A DNA stretch of 15,825 bases. Origin: Clostridia bacterium (lineage in GTDB: Bacteria > Bacillota > Clostridia > Oscillospirales > Acutalibacteraceae). Each line of letters starts with the position of its first letter. Position 1 is the first letter of the stretch. Positions 6,323 to 13,950 of this stretch are shown in pieces. The stretch lies in assembly GCA_900769775.1 (NCBI GenBank), contig CAAGHT010000056.1, forward strand, positions 1-15,825, written 5' to 3'. The translations under genes and the position numbers were made by a program. Under the pieces are notes generated by a model. That model did no database searches. It was not told the origin of the DNA and was given only the letters and a program-made list of their open reading frames with translations.

Positions 6323-7191
6323 ATTTTAATGTGGGATGAGAAAGGTTACCGAGATTCCAGACAGAGCTTTTAAAGCCGCTGTTTTCAGGGAGGCTCATTG
6401 CGCCCGTACAATTTGTAGCAGTCAGACTATCATCGTTTATATATGAGCCGTAAAGCACCATTGCAGGGCTATAATGATTATAAACTGAGGCAACATATCC
6501 AAAAAGGTTCTTGAAAATATTTGTCTCCTTAACATTCGCATCGGCATAATAGGTTCCAATTACGGCGCCCGCTCTTGATATGGGGCTGCTTGAAATGTTG
6601 TATTTTCGGTTTATTTTTAACTCGCTGAAAGCGTTTGTCAGCTTAACGGTGCCCTTGTGATTATTAAGGGCGCCTATGGCACCTGCAAAGTTGTCGCCGT
6701 CATCTGTATCACTCCAATAAACAGTAGCATAGCTTGCAAAATCAGTCACGATACTGCTTCCCTTATTAGACAGATAGCCGAAAACTCCGCCAAGATATGA
6801 GGTGTAATCATTTGCCTTATCCTTTATTGTAAGCTCGGCGCTTATCCGCTCTGCCGCGAATATTGCAGACTCATTCGTGCTTATATAGCCGACCCCCCCG
6901 CCAACTGTAAGGTATGTGGAGGAAAATCCGGTTTCCACCTTCATATTTTTAACCTTGATATCCCTGACTGCCGATTCGGATAATATAGGGCGATGAGGAG
7001 CTGCCCTCTCCGTTAGAGGAGCTGCCCGAGACAGCGTTCACCCAAGAATCATCAACACCAAGGCTGCTTTCATCTGATGAGTCTGCTGTGGTAGCGGCAG
7101 AGCTGTTTTCACTGCTTTGCGGGGCTTTTTTGCAGGCTGCAACAGCCGAAAGCAATAAAAGTGATAAAATCAAAGCTATATATCTTTTCAT
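6321..7191 (-). pseudogene. Broken surface lipoprotein gene with GLUG-like region
   Basis: The 5' part (ATG at 7191-7189, behind AAGGAGGG) encodes 80 residues. They form a signal peptide with lipobox VAAC (Cys20), a Ser-rich linker, and GEGSSSSPYII, the kind of block that normally opens a secreted GLUG-type region. This frame then stops at 6951-6949. The remaining 3' part reads in the frame displaced by one base, from about ESAVRDIKVKNMKVE through GGGVGYIS, LGGVFGYLSNKGS and AGAVIGTYY to a stop at 6323-6321. Those repeated G-x-(V/F)-G-Y units resemble GLUG-type beta repeats of surface proteins. In relatives a long segment normally separates the SPYI block from the IKVKN block, but here they are adjacent. 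An out-of-frame internal deletion is therefore likelier than a simple slip. Function was probably adhesion or binding at the cell surface. No adenylate-like or catalytic motif is visible. Confidence 0.75.
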
Positions 7192-7247
7192 AAACGCCCT
7201 CCTTTTATATAATTAGACGCCTCAGCGCGTAAAACCTCACTCATTTA

Positions 7248-7276
7248 ATGCTAACCGCCGCTATGCTTTTTGTCAA
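7248..7276 (-). promoter_or_regulatory. Near-consensus promoter of the broken lipoprotein gene
   Basis: On the minus strand, consensus -35 TTGACA (7276-7271), a 17-bp spacer and -10 TAGCAT (7253-7248) give a leader of about 50 nt. The leader ends in a strong ribosome site (AAGGAGG, 7206-7199 region). Confidence 0.8.
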
Positions 7277-7319
7277 GGATCGAAATACTCTATTTTACCC
7301 GAAATTATTTTACTATAAC

Positions 7320-7348
7320 TTGAAAGTTAACATAAATAATGTTATAAT
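7320..7348 (+). promoter_or_regulatory. Consensus promoter of the LysR operon with embedded inverted repeat
   Basis: TTGAAA (7320-7325), a 17-bp spacer and a perfect TATAAT (7343-7348) lie just upstream of the regulator gene. Inside the spacer is a perfect inverted repeat TAACAT-N5-ATGTTA (7328-7344), overlapping the first bases of the -10. This is where a repressing LysR-type protein would bind to control its own operon. Confidence 0.85.
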
Positions 7349-7368
7349 AAACCCATAGGAGGTATATT

Positions 7369-8214
7369 ATGGAACTTTTACAACTAAGATATTTTTGTGA
7401 AGCCGCAAAGTGCGTAAATTTTTCCTCTGTTGCTAAAAAATATGGTGTGCCTACCTCTGCCGTATCACAGAGCGTGCGCCGTCTTGAAAAGGAATTCGGA
7501 TGCGACCTTTTTGACCGTTCCGCCAACCGAATCAAACTGAATAATAAGGGTCAGGCTTTTTTTGATAAGGCAATCTCGGCTTTAAATCTGCTAGACGCCG
7601 CAAAGAATGAGGCTATGGAGATTGACGACCGCGTTATCGACATTTGTATCAACACAAACCGCCGTACAGTTATGTCGGCAGTTGAAAAATTCAAGCGCCG
7701 TTACCCCGATGTTGAGGTCAGAACCAAGATTTTCTCAGATCCGACCGAGAGCGACTATGACATCGTGATTTCACATGAGGACAAGCGTCTTGTGGGTTAT
7801 GATAAAGCGAAGCTGATTTCGGAAAAGCTGGCGCTCGCAGTGCTTTCAGATAACCCTATCGCAAAGTGCGAGGCTCTCGATTTTGCCTCTCTTTCGGCTG
7901 AGTCCTTTGTCACCATGACCGAAGCCTCCAGCCTTTCGGCAATAACTTATCAGATCTGCGCCGATTATGGCTTTAAGCCGCGTATCGCTGTGCAGAGTGA
8001 TGACCCGTTCTATCTCAGAAAGTGCGTTGAGTATGGGCTTGGAATAACCGTTGTTCCCCTCTTCTCGTGGCAGGGTCAGTTTTCCGAAAAGGTTCGCCTT
8101 ATTCCTCTCGAAGGCTATATCCGCGACACCTTTCTTTATATCGACCGCGCCCGACCCGTTTCGGAATACACACTCTATTTTATCGAGCTTTTAAAAGCAG
8201 AATTTGAAAACTAA
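7369..8214 (+). CDS. LysR-family transcriptional regulator
   Basis: This 281-residue protein starts at an ATG 6 nt behind AGGAGG (7357-7362). Residues 1-60 are a typical LysR winged helix-turn-helix: LLQLRYFCEAAKCVNFSSVAKKYGVPTSAVSQSVRRLEKEFGCDLFDR. The rest is a two-lobed periplasmic-binding-protein-like effector domain, with DYDIVIS near residue 128 and GLGITVVPLFSW near 225. It is somewhat shorter than the usual ~300 residues. Unusually for LysR regulators it is the first gene of the operon it probably controls and is not divergent from it. The inverted repeat in the promoter is its likely site. The effector is unknown, plausibly the substrate or product of the transport-hydrolase genes behind it. 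Confidence 0.95.
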   Translation: MELLQLRYFCEAAKCVNFSSVAKKYGVPTSAVSQSVRRLEKEFGCDLFDRSANRIKLNNKGQAFFDKAISALNLLDAAKNEAMEIDDRVIDICINTNRRTVMSAVEKFKRRYPDVEVRTKIFSDPTESDYDIVISHEDKRLVGYDKAKLISEKLALAVLSDNPIAKCEALDFASLSAESFVTMTEASSLSAITYQICADYGFKPRIAVQSDDPFYLRKCVEYGLGITVVPLFSWQGQFSEKVRLIPLEGYIRDTFLYIDRARPVSEYTLYFIELLKAEFEN

Positions 8215-8229
8215 AAAAGGAGTTTAATT

Positions 8230-8982
8230 ATGGAATTTAGTGCTAACAGTCCGATAATATTTGTTGTTGTCGGCATTATCATTGCTGCCGTGCTTGCTCA
8301 GTCGGTGTTTTTCCTTGTTCGCGCACTAAAACGCGCAAAGCAGCTCGGTATTGCAGGCTCTACCGTTAAGAAGACGGTATCCTCCTCTGCAATTTTTACC
8401 ATTGCTCCCGCAGTGGCAATACTCGTCGGCGTTGTTGTTCTCTCAAAGAGCCTCGGCGTGGCTCTTCCCTGGCTCAGACTTTCGGTTGTCGGCTCACTCT
8501 CCTATGAGCTTGTTGCCGCAGAAAACACCATGCGTCCTCTCGACATCAGCAAGAGCGCCATTGTTACCGACGCTTCCGATTTCGTTACAATTCTTCTCGT
8601 TATGACCCTTTCTATTGCACTCAGTCTTGTGCTTGCTCCTCTGCTTACCAAAAAGGTTCAGAGCGGCGTTGCAAAAATCGGTCTTAAAGACAAAAAGTGG
8701 GGCGAAATTTTTAACAATGCAATGTTCCTCGGTATGATTTCCGCCTTCCTCGGCTATGTTTTCTGCGATGTTACCTATGTTTTTGACGGAAAGCTTCAGG
8801 GACTTACCCCCGTTTGCGTAATGTTTGTTTCAGCCATTGTTATGGCGGTGCTCGGAACACTTTCACAAAAGCTTAAAATCCGCTGGATGACCGACTATGC
8901 CCTACCCATTTCACTTCTTGTCGGAATGGCTTCGGCAATTCTCTTCTCAAACCTCTTCGGCGGCTTTGAGATAGTGGCATAA
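8230..8982 (+). CDS. DUF5058 family membrane protein
   Basis: This 250-residue protein starts at an ATG behind AAAAGGAG (8215-8222), 15 nt after the LysR stop. It has about six to seven hydrophobic segments: near residues 7-30, 50-72, 78-95, 118-138, 163-183, 193-210 and 222-242. The opening FSANSPIIFVVVGIIIAAVLAQSVFFLVRA and the block TVSSSAIFTIAPAVAILVGVVVLSKSLG...PWLRLSVVGSL match what I know of DUF5058, an uncharacterised integral membrane family. It is always followed here by a second membrane protein of similar size, so the two may form a heteromeric permease. No transport mechanism or substrate can be read from the sequence. Confidence 0.85.
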   Translation: MEFSANSPIIFVVVGIIIAAVLAQSVFFLVRALKRAKQLGIAGSTVKKTVSSSAIFTIAPAVAILVGVVVLSKSLGVALPWLRLSVVGSLSYELVAAENTMRPLDISKSAIVTDASDFVTILLVMTLSIALSLVLAPLLTKKVQSGVAKIGLKDKKWGEIFNNAMFLGMISAFLGYVFCDVTYVFDGKLQGLTPVCVMFVSAIVMAVLGTLSQKLKIRWMTDYALPISLLVGMASAILFSNLFGGFEIVA

Positions 8983-8995
8983 GGAGGTCGAGACT

Positions 8996-9661
8996 ATGAA
9001 AAAAGAAATGTCTTATATGGAATCGGTCTACCGCTACGGTAGAATCTGGGGTCTCGCTGTTGCCGCTCTGATTATAGCCTGCCCCGTTGTCCTCTGCTTT
9101 ATATTCAAGGCAGTTCCCAAGTGGGACGCTCTTGCCGAGGGACTTATCGCAACCCTGCCTATGTATTGGGCGGTTGGCTTTATTGAAATTTTCACCTATG
9201 TGCCTATGCTTGGAGCGGGCGGTACATATCTTTCCTTTGTAACCGGAAACATCTCTAACCTCAAGCTTCCCTGCGGAGTTGACGCTATTGAGCGCTCAGG
9301 CTATGATAAGTCGAGCGAGGAGGCAGAGGTTATCTCTACTATTGCAATTGCAGTTTCCTCAATTGTAACAACACTTATCATAATTCTCGGCGTAATCTTC
9401 ATCGTACCGCTGAGTCCTCTGCTTGAAAACCCTGTTTTGGAACCTGCATTTGAGATGATTCTTCCTGCCCTTTTCGGCGGTCTCGGAGTTGTGTTCATTT
9501 CTAAAAATGTAAAGCTCTCTATCGCACCGATTGTGCTTATGCTTGTGCTTTTCATTGCCGTTCCTGCTCTTAATAAGGGCACAGTTGGTATTATGGTGCC
9601 TGTCGGCGTTGTCTTTACACTCATCGTTGCAAGAATTATGTATAAAAAAGGATGGCTATAA
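8996..9661 (+). CDS. Polytopic membrane protein, probable partner of the DUF5058 protein
   Basis: This 221-residue protein starts at an ATG behind AAGGAGG (8982-8988). The short cytoplasmic N-terminus is followed by five to six membrane segments, roughly at residues 16-38, 52-75, 112-140, 150-168, 175-195 and 198-215. Between the second and third lies a polar loop, TYVPMLGAGGTYLSFVTGNISNLKLPCGVDAIE, rich in Gly, Asn and Pro; such a re-entrant-looking stretch is a candidate substrate or ion path. I do not know a named family for it. It sits 13 nt behind the DUF5058 gene and overlaps the peptidase start, so the three products are probably made together and may act as a complex. Confidence 0.85.
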   Translation: MKKEMSYMESVYRYGRIWGLAVAALIIACPVVLCFIFKAVPKWDALAEGLIATLPMYWAVGFIEIFTYVPMLGAGGTYLSFVTGNISNLKLPCGVDAIERSGYDKSSEEAEVISTIAIAVSSIVTTLIIILGVIFIVPLSPLLENPVLEPAFEMILPALFGGLGVVFISKNVKLSIAPIVLMLVLFIAVPALNKGTVGIMVPVGVVFTLIVARIMYKKGWL

Positions 9662-11106
9662 TGATAAAATACATTCTTCTCGGCATTGCCGCTCTTTTAG
9701 TGCTCTTTATTGCCTTTTTGCTCATCCGTGCTGCCGCTTTTAAGCCTAAGGCAGGAGCAAAGGTAAACGAGGCGCCCGAAGAATTTGATAAGGATATTAC
9801 AGCACTGCGCCTGCAAAAGCTCATCCGCTTTAGAACGGTTTCCTACCGTGACTCATCACTCGAGGATGATGCAGAATTCAAAAAACTGCTTGCCGCTCTG
9901 CCCGAGTTATACCCAAATGTATTCAAAGTCTGTGAGTATAGCGAGCTTTCCGATCGTGCACTGCTCTTTCGCTGGAAGGGCGAAAATGATGGTGACCCCG
10001 CCGTTTTAATGGCTCACTATGATGTTGTTCCCGTGAATGAGGAGGGCTGGGATAAGCCTGCCTTTGAGGGAATTATCGAGGATGGCGTTCTTTGGGGACG
10101 CGGCTCACTCGACACTAAAGTTACCTTTAACGGTGTGCTTTCTGCCGCCGACCACCTTATTTCAAAGGGCTTTACCCCCGAATATGATATCTATTTTGCA
10201 TTTTCGGGCGGCGAAGAGGTTAACGGACGCGGAGCTGTAAATATTGTTGATTATTTTGAGGAAAAGGGTCTCACTCCCTCTCTCGTTGTCGATGAGGGCG
10301 GCGCTGTAGTTGAAAAGGTTTTCCCCGGCGTAAAGGCACCCTGCGGACTTATCGGAATTGCCGAAAAGGGTATGATGGATGTTCGCTACACCGCAAAATC
10401 GGCGGGCGGTCACGCCTCGGCTCCAAAGCCCGGCTCTCCCCTTGTGCGCCTATCAAGAGCTTGCCTCAAAATCGAAAAGCACCCCTTTAAATACCATGTA
10501 ACTCGACCCGTTGCCGAAATGTTCGACACTCTCGGCAGACATTCAAGCTTTGTTTTCAAGATTGTTTTTGCAAACTTCGGTATTTTCAAGGGTCTTGTTG
10601 ATAAGTTTATGTGTCAGACCTCGGGCGGCGAAATAAACGCCCTTATGCGCACAACGGTAGCCTTTACGCAGACCGAGGGCTCTGCCGCTTCAAATGTTAT
10701 TCCCCCTGTGGCAACTATGGTTTCCAATATGCGCCTCAACCCCGAGGACACTATGGACTCGGCGCTCGAATACCTTAAGAAAACTGTCAATGATGAAAAG
10801 GTTGAAATCGAGATTATTCACGGAATGAACCCCTCTCGAATATCCCGCACCGACTGTGACGGCTATGATAAGGTTGCATCTGCCGTGGCTTCAACCTGGA
10901 AGGGCTGTATCGTTTCGCCCTATCTTATGGTACAGTGCTCAGACTCCCGCCATTGGGGCCGCATTTCCGATAAGGTTTACCGCTTCTCGGCTATGGACCT
11001 GACAAGCGAGGAGCGCGCCACTATTCACGGACACAACGAGCGTATCCGCCTCGACTGCCTTAACCGTGCGGTTGAATTTTATATCAGACTTATGAAAAGC
11101 TTATAA
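9661..11106 (+). CDS. Membrane-anchored M20 family metallopeptidase (PM20D1/carboxypeptidase S-like)
   Basis: The protein has 481 residues from the ATG at 9661, which overlaps the previous stop as TAATG and has AAAAAAGGA about 9 nt upstream. An in-frame ATG at 9652 abuts that site and is less likely. Residues 3-25 are a single membrane helix, followed by a catalytic domain. The zinc ligands and catalytic residues of M20 are all visible: His119 in MAHYDVVPV, bridging Asp151 in GRGSLDTK, catalytic Glu185 and ligand Glu186 in SGGEEVNG, Asp211 in VVDEGG and His458 in IHGHNERI. The lid domain carries SAGGHASAP. The anchor plus M20 arrangement and length fit yeast carboxypeptidase S and mammalian PM20D1, which cleave or form N-acyl amino acids or peptides. 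The catalytic domain could face either side of the membrane. The substrate is unknown and is likely what the two membrane proteins upstream handle. Confidence 0.95.
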   Translation: MIKYILLGIAALLVLFIAFLLIRAAAFKPKAGAKVNEAPEEFDKDITALRLQKLIRFRTVSYRDSSLEDDAEFKKLLAALPELYPNVFKVCEYSELSDRALLFRWKGENDGDPAVLMAHYDVVPVNEEGWDKPAFEGIIEDGVLWGRGSLDTKVTFNGVLSAADHLISKGFTPEYDIYFAFSGGEEVNGRGAVNIVDYFEEKGLTPSLVVDEGGAVVEKVFPGVKAPCGLIGIAEKGMMDVRYTAKSAGGHASAPKPGSPLVRLSRACLKIEKHPFKYHVTRPVAEMFDTLGRHSSFVFKIVFANFGIFKGLVDKFMCQTSGGEINALMRTTVAFTQTEGSAASNVIPPVATMVSNMRLNPEDTMDSALEYLKKTVNDEKVEIEIIHGMNPSRISRTDCDGYDKVASAVASTWKGCIVSPYLMVQCSDSRHWGRISDKVYRFSAMDLTSEERATIHGHNERIRLDCLNRAVEFYIRLMKSL

Positions 11107-11118
11107 TCGGAGAAATTT

Positions 11119-11631
11119 ATGAAAATATTTGTTGCAAGTGATATACACGGCTCGGCTTTTTGGTGCCGCAAAATGATTGAAGCCTATAAGGCGGAAAAGG
11201 CAGACCTGCTTCTTTTGCTCGGTGATATTCTTTACCACGGCCCAAGAAACGACCTGCCCGAGGAGTATGCTCCAAAGCAGGTGCTCGCAATGCTGAACGA
11301 GCTGAGAAGTGACATTGTGTGTGTGCGTGGCAACTGTGACACGGAGGTCGACCAGATGGTGCTCGATTTTTCGGTACTTTCCGAGACCGCTCTGCTTTTT
11401 GCCGACGGCAAGAAGATAATCGCAACCCACGGACACATAAAAAATGATGAAAATCCCCCCGCTATGGCGTCGGGCTCTTTGCTTCTTTGCGGACACACCC
11501 ATATTCAGGGAATAAAGGAATGTGACGGCTTTACCTATGTAAACCCCGGCTCGGTCTCAATTCCCAAGGGCGGCACCCCAAACGGCTATGCTATAATCCA
11601 AAACGGAGAGGTAATTCTCAAAAGCTTATAA
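11119..11631 (+). CDS. yfcE: YfcE/MJ0936-family metallophosphodiesterase
   Basis: This 170-residue protein starts at an ATG behind GGAGA (11108-11112), 12 nt after the peptidase gene. The calcineurin-like metal-binding motifs are in order: SDIHGS (Asp8, His10), LLGDILYHGP (Asp36), RGNCDTEVD, ATHGH and CGHTHI, followed by the family signature NPGSVSIPKGG. E. coli YfcE is a manganese-dependent phosphodiesterase active on artificial bis-phosphate substrates, and its true substrate is not known. Length is close to the family's usual ~180. It ends the operon, just before a strong terminator. Whether it works with the transport-peptidase genes or simply shares the transcript is not clear. Confidence 0.93.
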   Translation: MKIFVASDIHGSAFWCRKMIEAYKAEKADLLLLLGDILYHGPRNDLPEEYAPKQVLAMLNELRSDIVCVRGNCDTEVDQMVLDFSVLSETALLFADGKKIIATHGHIKNDENPPAMASGSLLLCGHTHIQGIKECDGFTYVNPGSVSIPKGGTPNGYAIIQNGEVILKSL

Positions 11632-11666
11632 TTAAAAGGGAGAGCAATCTCCCTTTTAAGTTTTTT
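11632..11666 (+). terminator. Intrinsic terminator of the LysR operon
   Basis: A perfect 12-bp stem TTAAAAGGGAGA/TCTCCCTTTTAA with tetraloop GCAA is followed by G and six Ts, directly after the stop codon. Confidence 0.95.
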
Positions 11667-11695
11667 GTGAGTTTTTCAGTAGAAACCTCGTCTAA
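11666..11695 (+). promoter_or_regulatory. Candidate ECF-type promoter of the sigma factor gene
   Basis: CGTCTAA (11689-11695) resembles the CGTC-type -10 of several ECF sigma groups. TGTGAG (11666-11671) lies 17 nt upstream in the -35 position. No good sigma-A promoter is seen before the gene, which suits autoregulation. The -35 overlaps the T-tract of the preceding terminator. Confidence 0.4.
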
Positions 11696-11725
11696 TAAAA
11701 GAGTATCATAAAAAGGAGGGGCTTT

Positions 11726-12277
11726 ATGGACAAAGGAAGCGAAAGCTATCGCCGTTATCTTGACGGTGACGATGGCGGCATTATAGAGATAGTCCACGAC
11801 TATAAGGACGGGCTTATTCTCTATCTTCGCGGCTTTGTTGCAGATATTCATCTGGCAGAAGAGCTTGCTGAGGAAACCTTTGAAAAAATAGTTACCAAAA
11901 AGCCCCGCTTTAAAGAGAATTCCTCCTTTAAAACCTGGCTTTATGCCATTGCGCGGAATGTTGCGCTTGATTATTTAAGAAAAAACAAAAGAACCGAGAC
12001 CATCCCGATTGAGAACTCATCCCCAATTGCCGATGAAATTGACCTTGAAAAAGCCTTTCTCAAAGAGGAGCAGAAGATTGCTCTCCACCAAACACTCTCA
12101 AAGCTCCGCCCAATATACCGACAAGCAATCTGGCTGACATATTTTGAGGGGCTTTCAAATAAGGAAACATCAAAAATTCTCGGCAAGAGCCTACATAACA
12201 CCGAAATGCTTATCTGTCGGGCACGACAGTCACTTAAAACAGAACTTGAAAAGGCTTTGCCTGTTGTGGTAGAATAG
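11726..12277 (+). CDS. RNA polymerase sigma factor, ECF subfamily
   Basis: This 183-residue protein starts at an ATG behind AAAAGGAGG (11711-11719). Residues ~20-90 form sigma region 2: YKDGLILYLRGFVADIHLAEELAEETFEKI, then SSFKTWLYAIARNVALDYLRKNKR. Residues ~115-175 form region 4, with the helix-turn-helix FEGLSNKETSKILGKSLHNTEMLICRAR. A short linker joins them, and there is no region 1 or 3, as usual for ECF factors. There is no anti-sigma factor gene beside it. The next gene encodes a C39-like/MtaB protein 26 nt downstream on the same strand. Activity may therefore be set by transcription or by an unlinked anti-sigma factor. Confidence 0.95.
   Translation: MDKGSESYRRYLDGDDGGIIEIVHDYKDGLILYLRGFVADIHLAEELAEETFEKIVTKKPRFKENSSFKTWLYAIARNVALDYLRKNKRTETIPIENSSPIADEIDLEKAFLKEEQKIALHQTLSKLRPIYRQAIWLTYFEGLSNKETSKILGKSLHNTEMLICRARQSLKTELEKALPVVVE
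12246..12275 (+). promoter_or_regulatory. Candidate internal promoter for the C39/mtaB gene
   Basis: TTGAAA (12246-12251), an 18-bp spacer ending in TGTGG, and TAGAAT (12270-12275) lie in the last codons of the sigma gene. This could let the downstream housekeeping mtaB part be transcribed independently of the sigma factor's own promoter. Confidence 0.5.
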
Positions 12278-12303
12278 AGGCAGTAAAGTTTTGGAGGAAG
12301 TTT

Positions 12304-13950
12304 ATGCCGCTTAAAAAAAGAATTCAGCATATTTACGAGCCGAATCCGCTTGCCTGCGGGCAGGCTGTGCTCGCTATGCTTTCGGGCGACAGTGTTGAAA
12401 GTGTGATATCGCTTGTCGGCACCGAGCGTGAGACAAAGCTTTCGGATATGTTTGCGGCGCTCGACCACTACGGCATAAAGTATGATAAAACGAGAAAGCA
12501 GGCTTTTGAGGTGAGTGACCTCCCCCCTGTTTGCATACTCAGCCTTGAAACTCCAAAATGCTGGCATTGGTCCCTTTATAGGGATGGTATTTTTTACGAC
12601 CCCGAGTACGGCGTTTTATCCGATTTTCCGCCCTCTGCCAGACGCTATTATTTTGAGATAAAGGAAAGCTCAATGAAGGTTTATTTTTACACACTCGGCT
12701 GCAAGGTTAATCAGTATGAGAGCCAAGCGGTCGCTGAGCAGCTCGCGGCGGCAGGCTATGAGATTGCTACCAATGCGGCAGACGCAGATATTGTTATTAT
12801 AAATTCCTGCACCGTCACGGCAGAATCTGACCGCAAAACACGACAGGCGGTCCGCCGTTTTAAAAAGGCCGGCAGCACCGTTCTGCTTATGGGCTGTATG
12901 CCCTCGGCAATCCCCGAAACGGCAGAAGCTCTGCACGAGGCGGATATTGTAATCGGCAACACCAACCACTCGGTTGTACCCTCTCTGTTAGAGGAGTTTT
13001 TAAGGGACAAAAAGAGAATCGTTAGGGTCGGAAAGCATAAGCAAGGCGAGGCTTATTGCACCCCCTCTATCACTGCATTTTCGGAGCGCACCCGTGCCTT
13101 TATGAAGATTGAGGACGGCTGTGACCGCTACTGTACCTATTGTCTTATTCCCTTTGCCCGCGGACCTATCCGCTCACGACCACTTGAGGACATAAAGGCC
13201 GAGGCAAAGGCTCTTGCAAAAAACGGTTTTCGTGAGATTGTGCTTGTCGGAATTAACCTCACAAGCTATGGCAGAGGCGAGGCTTATGATATTGCCGATG
13301 CTGTGAGAGCGGCTTCGGTAGAGGGTATTGAGCGTATCAGGCTCGGCTCTCTCGAGCCCGACCATATGAGCGATGAATTGCTGCGAAAACTCGCCGCAGA
13401 GCCGCTTTTCTGTCCCCAGTTCCACCTTGCTTTACAGTCAGGAAGCGACTCCACACTCGCCCGAATGAATCGGCATTACGACACCGCTTTTTTTGCCGAC
13501 ATTGTCTCTCGTATCCGCAAGAGCTTTGCAAATTCCTCAATCACAACCGATGTTATGGTCGGTTTCCCCGCCGAGAGTGAGGAGAATTTTTCAGAGAGTG
13601 TTCGCTTTATTGAAAAGATAGGCTTTGCGAGAAGCCATGTTTTTGCCTATTCAAAGAGAAGCGGCACTGTTGCGGCAGGACTGCCCAATCAGATTCCCGA
13701 AAACGAAAAAAGCCGCCGCGCTAAGATTATGGCAGAGGCGGCAGCAAGGGCTGAAAAAGCATTTTTAGATAGTCAGGTCGGGCTTACAGAGGCAGTTCTC
13801 TTTGAGCAGAAAAACGGCGACTATTTTGAGGGCTATACCAAAAACTATACGAGGGTTAAGGTTAAAAGTGACCTCGACCTCGGCGGAAAAATTAAGAATG
13901 TACGCCTCATTTCGGCAGAGAACGATTATTGCTTAGGCGAAATAATATAA
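12304..13950 (+). CDS. mtaB: C39-like cysteine peptidase domain fused to tRNA methylthiotransferase MtaB
   Basis: One 548-codon frame starts at an ATG behind GGAGGAAG (12292-12299). Residues 1-123 resemble a small C39-like peptidase fold: Cys18 in LACGQAVLAML, His88 in CWHWSLY and Asp99 in YDPEYGVL could form the triad. Residues 124-548 (425 residues, the normal MtaB length) form a complete MtaB. The UPF0004 domain has Cys133 (YTLGCKVNQYES), Cys169 (NSCTVT) and Cys198 (MGC). The radical SAM cluster Cys273/277/280 lies in CDRYCTYC, and a C-terminal TRAM-like domain follows. MtaB adds a methylthio group to t6A37 of tRNAs reading ANN codons, using S-adenosylmethionine and two iron-sulfur clusters. 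MtaB proper begins at an internal ATG (12673) with its own AAAGGAA site. Codon 123 (TCA, 12670-12672) is one base from TGA or TAA. This may thus be a true fusion, or two overlapping genes whose separating stop was lost. Confidence 0.9.
   Translation: MPLKKRIQHIYEPNPLACGQAVLAMLSGDSVESVISLVGTERETKLSDMFAALDHYGIKYDKTRKQAFEVSDLPPVCILSLETPKCWHWSLYRDGIFYDPEYGVLSDFPPSARRYYFEIKESSMKVYFYTLGCKVNQYESQAVAEQLAAAGYEIATNAADADIVIINSCTVTAESDRKTRQAVRRFKKAGSTVLLMGCMPSAIPETAEALHEADIVIGNTNHSVVPSLLEEFLRDKKRIVRVGKHKQGEAYCTPSITAFSERTRAFMKIEDGCDRYCTYCLIPFARGPIRSRPLEDIKAEAKALAKNGFREIVLVGINLTSYGRGEAYDIADAVRAASVEGIERIRLGSLEPDHMSDELLRKLAAEPLFCPQFHLALQSGSDSTLARMNRHYDTAFFADIVSRIRKSFANSSITTDVMVGFPAESEENFSESVRFIEKIGFARSHVFAYSKRSGTVAAGLPNQIPENEKSRRAKIMAEAAARAEKAFLDSQVGLTEAVLFEQKNGDYFEGYTKNYTRVKVKSDLDLGGKIKNVRLISAENDYCLGEII
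12660..12675 (+). promoter_or_regulatory. Internal ribosome site and start codon of the MtaB part
   Basis: AAAGGAA (about 12660-12667) precedes the in-frame ATG at 12673 by 5-6 nt. This ATG begins exactly where stand-alone MtaB proteins begin (MKVYFYTLGCKVNQYES), so a separate 425-residue MtaB could be made from the same transcript. Confidence 0.6.

Noticed and set aside
11971..12567. Minus-strand reading frame of 198 codons
   Set aside because: It spans the sigma factor and C39-like coding regions on the opposite strand with no ribosome site. The plus-strand genes show clear domains.
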